This document shows, one piece after another, positions 58,179-64,000 of a stretch of DNA of 64,000 bases. Both the position numbers and the translations under genes were made by a program. Below the pieces are notes generated by a model. It was not told where the DNA came from, did not search any database, and saw nothing but the letters and a program-made list of their open reading frames with translations. Positions within the stretch are counted from its first letter, which is position 1; each line of letters begins with the position of its first letter. The stretch is from JAPOXR01 sp965116115. Lineage in GTDB: Bacteria; Pseudomonadota; Alphaproteobacteria; Rhodobacterales; Rhodobacteraceae. The stretch covers positions 1,054,001 to 1,118,000 of the forward strand of contig OZ220486.1 of NCBI GenBank assembly GCA_965116115.1. Reading direction: 5' to 3'.

Positions 58179-58180
58179 AT

Positions 58181-59948
58181 GTAACTAGTCAGGTACCCGG
58201 CAAGCGTCCCTGAAGGGGGGCATCCGCCGCCGGCGGTCATTGGAATGTTTTTCAGAGGAACGGGATTCAGGAGCGGAGCTCCCTCAGGAATCGGCCAGCC
58301 GGAGTTTCAGGTCCTCCGGATCCGCCCGGAGCGCGTCAAGGACGGGCCGGCCCTGCTTGCGGGCGGTCTCGATCAGCGTCCGCAGGACCGCATGGTTGCG
58401 GGTGCCGCGCTCGCTCCGATAGCAGCCGGATATTTTCAGATATGCTTTCAGCATCCGCAGGTCCCGCTCGGCTTGGTTGTTCGTCGCCGGCACCGCCGGG
58501 TTCCGCGTGAACATCAGGACGCCCGCCCGATGATCCCGCAGCCGCAGGACGAGGTTGAGGCCTTTGCGCTTTTTCCGTCTCCCGCGCCGCTTCCGCTTCC
58601 CGCCGGCTGGCGGCGGCAGCGCTTCGTGCCAGGCGTCGGCGTCGGCGACGATCCTGTCATATTCTTTTTCGATCCGGTCCGCCGCCTCCGCGGACAGCGG
58701 TTTCCCGGCGCGGGCCGCCTCGTTGTCCTCATGCACGGCGCTTTGAAGCAGCTTGCTCATCTCCGCCGACCAGGCCTCGCCGTGAAACTCCGTCAGAGCT
58801 TCAAGTTCCCTCAGGATGTGAGGGATACAGTGCGCATGGCTCACCCCGGCTATATTCCAGCAGGGTTTCCAAAAATCATGAACCGCGATGCCGGTCGCGG
58901 CCATGGCTGCATCGCCGCGGCTTTCGCCGAGACGGAAAAAACTGAGAAGCTCCGTGCAGACGACGTGTATCCAGCGGAGCTTGCCGTCGACGCGGACCCC
59001 GGTCTCATCCATGTGCTTGACGGCGGCCCTCGCCGCCGCCGCGCCGACATGCCCGGCGAAGCCGGAAAATTTCCCGGCGCCGCTGTCGAGCAAAGCGGAA
59101 ACCGTTCCCGGAGACAAGGATGCGCCGAACAGGTCTCTCATCGTCCCGGCCAGCCGCCGGCGCGGGATCATCTGCGCCGCCGACAGGTAACGCACCGTCG
59201 AACGCACCCCCGGACCGTACTGCGCCGGGGCCTTCACGCCCTCCGGAAAACGGCCCGCGCTCACCGCCCCGCAGCCGGGGCAGACCGCCCTGTGAACCCG
59301 GTGTTCAACAGTCTCCAGCGCGACCGGCGGGATGTCCGCGACCTGCCGCCGGACATACCCCTCCGATGCCGCACCGGCGAGGGACGCGCCGCATCCGGCG
59401 CAGGAACCGGGATGATGATGCTCGACCCTGTCCGGGGTCTCGACAAGGCTCATCGTCGTTCCCTTATGACCCGGCTGCCCGCCCGGCCTGCGCCCCGACG
59501 AAGCTTTTTTCTTCGGCGCCGGCTTGGAAAACCCGTCGCTCGACGGCGGCTTATGACTGTTGCCGCTGTTCGTTAACAGCCGCCGCTCAAGCTCGGAAAC
59601 GCGGCCCTGCGCAGCCGCAAGCGCCGCGGCGGCTTCATCCCGCCCGGCAACGGCAGCATCACGCTCGGCAACGGCAGCATCACGCTCGGCGGCAATCGCG
59701 TCACGGTCGGCGGCAAGTCCCGCCTTGAGACCGGCTCGGCCGAAAAACGGATCGGCGGTCCTGTCCCGCGCCGCCGCCGGAATGCCGCCGGTCATCGGAC
59801 CCGCTCCGCTGAAAAATGATCTGAACTCATACCCTGCGTATCCGCGGCTTGCGCCGTTCCGCTCAATGTCGTTTCTTAATTTCTTGACGAAGGATTCAAT
59901 CACACGGACAAAACAGAATCAAGCGAAAAAATCTACCTGACTAGTTAC
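58181..59948 (-). mobile_element. IS66-family element, copy 2, intact
   Basis: The terminal repeats are GTAACTAGTCAGGTA at both ends. A perfect 8-bp direct repeat GTCTGAAT flanks the element at 58173-58180 and 59949-59956, the IS66 target-duplication length. It has a single tnpC gene and no tnpA/tnpB, as in the ISBst12 subgroup. It is likely active. Confidence 0.95.
58284..59903 (-). CDS. tnpC: IS66-family transposase TnpC
   Basis: The product is 539 residues. It has an N-terminal coiled region (AERDAAVAERDAAVAGRDEA), SSDGFSKPAPKKKASSGRRP, the zinc-finger-like CAGCGASL and CPGCGAVS pairs, HMDETGVRVDGKLRWIHVVC with the first catalytic Asp, and AVPATNNQAERDLRMLKAYL with the catalytic Glu. No frame break. 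Copy 1 differs by losing the first Asp. Confidence 0.95.
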   Translation of the reverse strand: MIESFVKKLRNDIERNGASRGYAGYEFRSFFSGAGPMTGGIPAAARDRTADPFFGRAGLKAGLAADRDAIAAERDAAVAERDAAVAGRDEAAAALAAAQGRVSELERRLLTNSGNSHKPPSSDGFSKPAPKKKASSGRRPGGQPGHKGTTMSLVETPDRVEHHHPGSCAGCGASLAGAASEGYVRRQVADIPPVALETVEHRVHRAVCPGCGAVSAGRFPEGVKAPAQYGPGVRSTVRYLSAAQMIPRRRLAGTMRDLFGASLSPGTVSALLDSGAGKFSGFAGHVGAAAARAAVKHMDETGVRVDGKLRWIHVVCTELLSFFRLGESRGDAAMAATGIAVHDFWKPCWNIAGVSHAHCIPHILRELEALTEFHGEAWSAEMSKLLQSAVHEDNEAARAGKPLSAEAADRIEKEYDRIVADADAWHEALPPPAGGKRKRRGRRKKRKGLNLVLRLRDHRAGVLMFTRNPAVPATNNQAERDLRMLKAYLKISGCYRSERGTRNHAVLRTLIETARKQGRPVLDALRADPEDLKLRLADS

Positions 59949-60207
59949 GTCTGAATATCAAAATTTTATAAATGCCCACGAATTATGATTCAAACTCTGG
60001 GGCTGAAGTTGGCGCATCGGCGAAGAAATCTGCTCCGGAATCGACTTCTTGGTCCGCCTGCGCCGCCTTTCGGGGACAAAAAATGTCCGTGCGGCGGAAA
60101 CGTGGTTTGACGTGGCCGTGGAAGAAGAGAATGACGAGGTCCGCGCGGACAGGACTGCGGTTCTGACGGCTTCAGAAAACTGTTGCGGAACCTTTCGGTC
60201 TGGTATA

Positions 60208-60217
60208 TGGTATACCA
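60208..60217. promoter_or_regulatory. Candidate GntR/FCD operator
   Basis: TGGTATACCA is a perfect 10-bp palindrome 57 bases before the GntR-type gene, with an extra half-site TGGTATA directly to its left (60201-60207). FCD-type GntR regulators commonly bind palindromes of this form and control their own promoter. The rest of 59957-60274 shows no gene. Confidence 0.55.
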
Positions 60218-60274
60218 CAGCCAAGAAGACGGGCGTGCGGAATGCGCCCGGATTCGCCTTTAAGGGGAGCCGTA

Positions 60275-60976
60275 GTGGACTGCGCGATTTCTCTGCAGCC
60301 TTTGGACAGCGGACCCACGCTGAAAGAGCATGTGTACAAAGCGCTCCGCGAAGCGATTCTCGACGCCGACATCTACAGCGCGGGCGCAGACTGGCGTCTT
60401 GATGAGCGCGCAATGGCGCAGCGGCTCGGCATATCGCGGACTCCGCTCCGGGACGCGCTGACGCGGCTTGAGCATGAGGGACTGGTGAAAGTTCTGGCGC
60501 GGAAAGGGGTCTTTCTGCGCCGCCGCAGCCGCACCGAGATCGTTGAAATGATCACGGTCTGGGCCGCGCTCGAAAGCATGGCGGCGAGACTTGCCTGTGA
60601 AAACGCTTCGAACAGCGGAATTGACGGTCTCCGCGCGCTCGGAGCCGTCTGCGCGCCGGGTTCCGCGAAAATCCGGCTGAGCGAATATTCCGAGGCCAAT
60701 ATCGAGTTTCACAGGACAATCATGAATCTGTCCGGTTGCGATGCCCTGATCAAGGCGGCGGACAGACTTTTTACGCATCTGCGCCCGGTGCGGCGGCGCG
60801 CCATGCGGGATGCGTCAAGAACCGGCCGCTCGGTCGAGGATCATATCGCGATCGTTGAAGCGATCACGGCGCGGGACGCCGACCGTGCCGGCGAACTCGT
60901 GCGCGGACACACCATGCGGCTCGGCGATTACATCAGCCGCACTTGGCAACATTTAGATGAGTTGGAAGGCGGTTAA
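60275..60976 (+). CDS. GntR-family transcriptional regulator (FCD/FadR type)
   Basis: The product is 233 residues from GTG 60275, chosen because AAGGGGAG lies six bases upstream; ATG 60242 has no such site. The winged-helix region (LKEHVYKALREAILDADIYS and RAMAQRLGISRTPLRDALTR) is followed by an all-helical FCD effector domain with EFHRTIMNLSGCDALIKAAD and DHIAIVEAITARDADRAGEL, including the metal-binding His residues. It overlaps or abuts the ThDP enzyme gene and probably controls the oxalate/CoA cluster in response to a carboxylic acid. Confidence 0.92.
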   Translation: MDCAISLQPLDSGPTLKEHVYKALREAILDADIYSAGADWRLDERAMAQRLGISRTPLRDALTRLEHEGLVKVLARKGVFLRRRSRTEIVEMITVWAALESMAARLACENASNSGIDGLRALGAVCAPGSAKIRLSEYSEANIEFHRTIMNLSGCDALIKAADRLFTHLRPVRRRAMRDASRTGRSVEDHIAIVEAITARDADRAGELVRGHTMRLGDYISRTWQHLDELEGG

Positions 60977-60986
60977 AGCTACTGAA

Positions 60987-62720
60987 ATGGATAAAAATTC
61001 GGCGACAGCACATGATACGCTCGCCAAGAAGAGCGGCGACAAGAATATAGTTTCCGGCGGCCGGCTGGTCGCCAAGGCGCTGAGGAATGAAGGCGTGGAC
61101 ACGGTCTTCACGCTCTGCGGCGGCCACATCATCGACATTTACGACGGCTGCATCGACGAGGGAATCAGGATCGTCGACGTTCGCCACGAACAGACCGCGG
61201 CCCACGCGGCCGACGGGTACGCCCGCCAGACGGGCCGGCTCGGCTGCGTCGTCACCACCGCGGGGCCCGGCTGCACCAATGCGGTGACCGGCGTGGCGAC
61301 GGCCTTCCGTTCGGAAAGCCCGGTTCTGCATATCGGCGGCCAGTCGTCGCTGACGCAGCACAAGATGGGATCGCTGCAGGATCTGCCGCACGTCGATATG
61401 ATGACGCCGATCACGAAATTCGCCTCCGGCGTGTTTTCGACCGAACGCATCGCGGACATGATTTCAATGGCGGCGCGCGAGTGTTTCTCCGCCGCCTACG
61501 GGCCGAGCTATCTGGAAATTCCGCGCGACATTCTGGATGCCGAAATCCCGCTGGAGAAGGCGCGGATACCTGAAGCGGGCCGTTACCGTTCATCCGGCCG
61601 GACCATCGGCGATCCCGAGGACATCGAGCGTCTCGCCGGCCTGCTGGTGAATGCGGAGCGGCCTGCGGCGCTGTTCGGCCAGCAGGTCTGGACCTCGCGC
61701 TCGCACCGGGAATGCATTGACTTCGTCAGGGCGCTCGACATTCCGGCCTATATGAACGGCGCGGCGCGCGGCATGATGCGTCAGGACGATCCGCACTGTT
61801 TCGACAGAACCCGCTCGGACGCGTTCAAGTACGCCGACGTCATTCTGATCGTCGGAACGCCGTTTGACTTCCGCATGGGATACGGCAGGCGCATCGCCGC
61901 TCCGGTTCTGGCGCAGATCGATCTGGACAGCCGGACAGTCGGAAAAAACCGCGACATCACGCTGGGACTGAGCGGACATCCGGGCGCCATTCTGTCCGCG
62001 GTCGCCGCAGCCGCTTCGGGAGGCGTGAACAAAGACGCGCGCGTACAGCGGCGGCGGTGGATGAAACAGCTGCGTGCGATTGAGTCGGCGAAGCTCGAAG
62101 AACTGATGCCTCTGTTCCGGTCGGATCGAACCCCGATTCATCCTTACCGCCTGGCATGGGAAATCAATGAATTTCTCGGCGAAGACACGTTTTTTGTCGG
62201 CGACGGCGGAGATGTGGTGACCATTTCCGCCCAGGCGGTGAGACCGCGCAACCCGGGCCAATGGATGGATCCCGGCGCGCTCGGCAGCCTCGGCGTGGGA
62301 ACCGGTTTCGCAATGGCCGCCAAACTCGTGAACCCGCACAAAGAAGTGATGTGCCTTTACGGCGACGGATCGTTCGGAATGACGGCTTTCGACATGGAGA
62401 CCTCGCAGAGATTCGGCGCCCCTTATCTCGCGGTTGTCGGCAACAATTCGGCCATGAACCAGATCCGGTTCGGCCAGATCACGAAATACGGCAAGAACAG
62501 GGGTGACATCGGCAACAAGCTCGGAGACGTCGAATTCGGCAAATTCGGGGAAATGCTTGGCGGATACGGCGAGGAGGTGCGGGATCCGGACGAACTGCGG
62601 CCGGCCCTGCTGAGAGCGAGGGAGTCGATCCGCAGGACGGGCAAATGCGCGGTCGTGAACGTCTGGATCGATCCCGACGAATACGCTCCCGGCACCAAAC
62701 GGCAGACCATGTACAAATGA
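60987..62720 (+). CDS. Thiamine diphosphate-dependent enzyme (acetolactate synthase / oxalyl-CoA decarboxylase superfamily)
   Basis: The product is 577 residues from ATG 60987; ATG 60957 would overlap the regulator. The catalytic Glu is in VDVRHEQTAAHAADGYARQT, GQSSLTQHKMGSLQDLPHVD follows, and the ThDP/Mg motif is YGDGSFGMTAFDMETSQRFG ending with VVGNNSAMNQ. It resembles acetolactate-synthase-like and 2-hydroxyacyl-CoA lyase proteins more than classical oxalyl-CoA decarboxylase. The next gene is a formyl-CoA transferase, so a decarboxylase or lyase acting on a CoA ester is the best guess, but the substrate is not proven. Confidence 0.85.
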   Translation: MDKNSATAHDTLAKKSGDKNIVSGGRLVAKALRNEGVDTVFTLCGGHIIDIYDGCIDEGIRIVDVRHEQTAAHAADGYARQTGRLGCVVTTAGPGCTNAVTGVATAFRSESPVLHIGGQSSLTQHKMGSLQDLPHVDMMTPITKFASGVFSTERIADMISMAARECFSAAYGPSYLEIPRDILDAEIPLEKARIPEAGRYRSSGRTIGDPEDIERLAGLLVNAERPAALFGQQVWTSRSHRECIDFVRALDIPAYMNGAARGMMRQDDPHCFDRTRSDAFKYADVILIVGTPFDFRMGYGRRIAAPVLAQIDLDSRTVGKNRDITLGLSGHPGAILSAVAAAASGGVNKDARVQRRRWMKQLRAIESAKLEELMPLFRSDRTPIHPYRLAWEINEFLGEDTFFVGDGGDVVTISAQAVRPRNPGQWMDPGALGSLGVGTGFAMAAKLVNPHKEVMCLYGDGSFGMTAFDMETSQRFGAPYLAVVGNNSAMNQIRFGQITKYGKNRGDIGNKLGDVEFGKFGEMLGGYGEEVRDPDELRPALLRARESIRRTGKCAVVNVWIDPDEYAPGTKRQTMYK

Positions 62721-62754
62721 TCCTCCTCCGCCGGCGGATCAGAAAGGCGACCGA

Positions 62755-64000
62755 ATGACTGCGCTTGAGGGAATCCGGATTCTCGATTTCACCCATGTCC
62801 AGTCAGGGCCGACCTGCACGCAGCTTCTGGCGTGGCTCGGCGCGGATGTGATCAAGGTCGAGCGGCCGGGAGTCGGGGATGCCACGCGCCGGCAGCTTGT
62901 CGACGTGCCGGGCGCCGACAGCCTTTACTTCACCATGCTGAACCACAACAAACGGTCGTTGGAACTCGACACGAAAAGCGGGACCGGAAAGGAAGTGCTG
63001 ACGCGGCTGATCCGAGAGTGCGACGTTCTGGTCGAGAATTTCGCGCCCGGCGCGCTGGACCGCATGGGATTCGGCTGGGAACGGGTGCGTGAGATCAACC
63101 CGCGCATGATCATGGCTTCGGTGAAGGGGTTCGGCCCCGGAAAATACGAAGACTGCAAAGTCTACGAAAATGTCGCGCAGTGCGCGGGCGGCTCCGCTTC
63201 GACAACCGGATTCCCGGGCGGTCTGCCGATGGTGACAGGGGCGCAGATCGGCGACTCCGGCACCGGGCTGCATCTGGCCCTGGGCATAGTGGCCGCATTG
63301 CTGCAGCGGGAGCGGACCGGGCGCGGACAGAAAGTGCTGGCCCCGATGCAGGACGGAGTGGTGAATCTCTGCCGAGTGAAGCTGCGCGATCAGCAGCGGC
63401 TGAAGGCGGGACCGCTGGAAGAATATTCCCAGCACGGCAAGGGAATTCCTTTCGGCCCGGCGACGCCCAGAGCGGGCAATGATTCGGGAGGCGGACAGCC
63501 CGGCAGAATTCTGAAATGCAAAGGCTGGGAGACGGATCCGGACGCCTATACCTATTTCATTACCCAGGCCGCGGTCTGGGGCAGTATATGCGGCCTTATC
63601 GGCAAGCCTGAATGGAGGGATGATCCGGAATACGCGACCCCTCGGGCGCGGCTTCCCAAACTGGATGAGATTTTTGACGCCATTGAGGATTGGACCGAAA
63701 CCAAAACCAAATTCGAAGTCATGGATGAATGCAATCCGCTGAACATTCCCGTCGGGCCCATACTTTCCATGAAAGAGATCGCGGAAGACGAAGGGTTGCG
63801 GCGGAGCGGGACCATCGTTGAGGTCGAACATCCGGAAAGGGGCGCCTATATGTCCGTCGGATGTCCTGTCAAGTTTTCCGACTGCGATGTGAAGGTCCGG
63901 CGGTCGCCGCTGCTCGGCGAGCATACGGTCGAAGTTCTGTCCGATGTGCTGGGCTATGACGGCGATGAACTGGACAGGGTGTTGAATTCGGGAGCGGTCG
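62755..64000 (+). CDS. frc: Formyl-CoA:oxalate CoA-transferase (class III), truncated by the window edge
   Basis: The visible 415 codons run from ATG 62755 (AAAGG upstream) to the edge; full Frc is about 428. It opens ALEGIRILDFTHVQSGPTCT and has LYFTMLNHNKRSLELDTKSG, the catalytic Asp in VTGAQIGDSGTGLHLALGIV (Asp 167) and PRAGNDSGGGQPGRILKCKG, the glycine loop of Frc. Resemblance to the Oxalobacter enzyme is strong along the whole length. It moves CoA between formate and oxalate. With the ThDP enzyme and the GntR regulator it suggests oxalate or related dicarboxylate use. Confidence 0.93.
   Translation, partial: MTALEGIRILDFTHVQSGPTCTQLLAWLGADVIKVERPGVGDATRRQLVDVPGADSLYFTMLNHNKRSLELDTKSGTGKEVLTRLIRECDVLVENFAPGALDRMGFGWERVREINPRMIMASVKGFGPGKYEDCKVYENVAQCAGGSASTTGFPGGLPMVTGAQIGDSGTGLHLALGIVAALLQRERTGRGQKVLAPMQDGVVNLCRVKLRDQQRLKAGPLEEYSQHGKGIPFGPATPRAGNDSGGGQPGRILKCKGWETDPDAYTYFITQAAVWGSICGLIGKPEWRDDPEYATPRARLPKLDEIFDAIEDWTETKTKFEVMDECNPLNIPVGPILSMKEIAEDEGLRRSGTIVEVEHPERGAYMSVGCPVKFSDCDVKVRRSPLLGEHTVEVLSDVLGYDGDELDRVLNSGAV

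Overview
The window looks like a chromosome segment from an alphaproteobacterium with a very heavy insertion-sequence load. The lineage call rests on a tldD / coxB-ctaB-coxF-ctaG-coxC-surf1-thrC-M16 peptidase block and a DUF1178-lysC-ptsP block, both typical of Rhodospirillales/Rhizobiales-like genomes. Coding DNA is GC-rich. AT-rich patches at about 2.6-3.9, 32.0-33.0, 52.6-52.8 and 54.76-54.97 kb look acquired. No rRNA, tRNA or CRISPR array was found.

Layout. 0-2.5 kb: an IS4-type element with a 9-bp target duplication. 3.0-3.9 kb: a two-gene TIR / membrane-protein cassette resembling an immune module. 4.4-10.5 kb: three paralogous AAA-ATPase/PD-(D/E)XK genes with an ISAs1 relic among them. 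10.6-15.4 kb: a serine hydrolase among debris (broken FitAB, a partial tldD duplicate, a decayed second copy of the membrane gene). 15.5-27.2 kb: housekeeping genes, namely tldD, a cytochrome c oxidase assembly operon that lacks coxA, thrC, an M16 peptidase, acetyltransferase, FAD oxidase and Gfo/Idh/MocA dehydrogenase. 27.7-32.0 kb: an IS110 element, a Phd/VapC pair and an intact IS256-family element. 32.1-38.2 kb: small membrane ORFs, a C5-methyltransferase plus GHKL-ATPase/nuclease restriction pair, and a hicBA locus cut exactly at the gene junction by an IS630 element. 38.6-45.6 kb: housekeeping genes apt, mtnP, flavoprotein, GNAT, ptsP, lysC, DUF1178. 45.66-52.6 kb: a nested transposon stack, an IS66 element split by an IS4 element that carries an IS110 element, with an IS630 in the IS66 end. 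52.8-60 kb: a PIN-like/DUF433 toxin-antitoxin pair, DUF736, a Nudix hydrolase, a MITE-like repeat, a transposase gene split by one stop codon, and an intact IS66. 60.2-64 kb: an oxalate/CoA-ester cluster (GntR regulator, ThDP enzyme, formyl-CoA transferase).

How the parts work together. The housekeeping blocks are translationally coupled, with frequent ATGA overlaps. The accessory blocks are defence and addiction modules (TIR-membrane, restriction-modification, several toxin-antitoxins) embedded in IS debris. Target duplications let the order of insertion be read for several elements. The most notable structural signal is an IS110 copy whose gene core is inverted exactly between two CT dinucleotides, the type of core an IS110-family recombinase exchanges.
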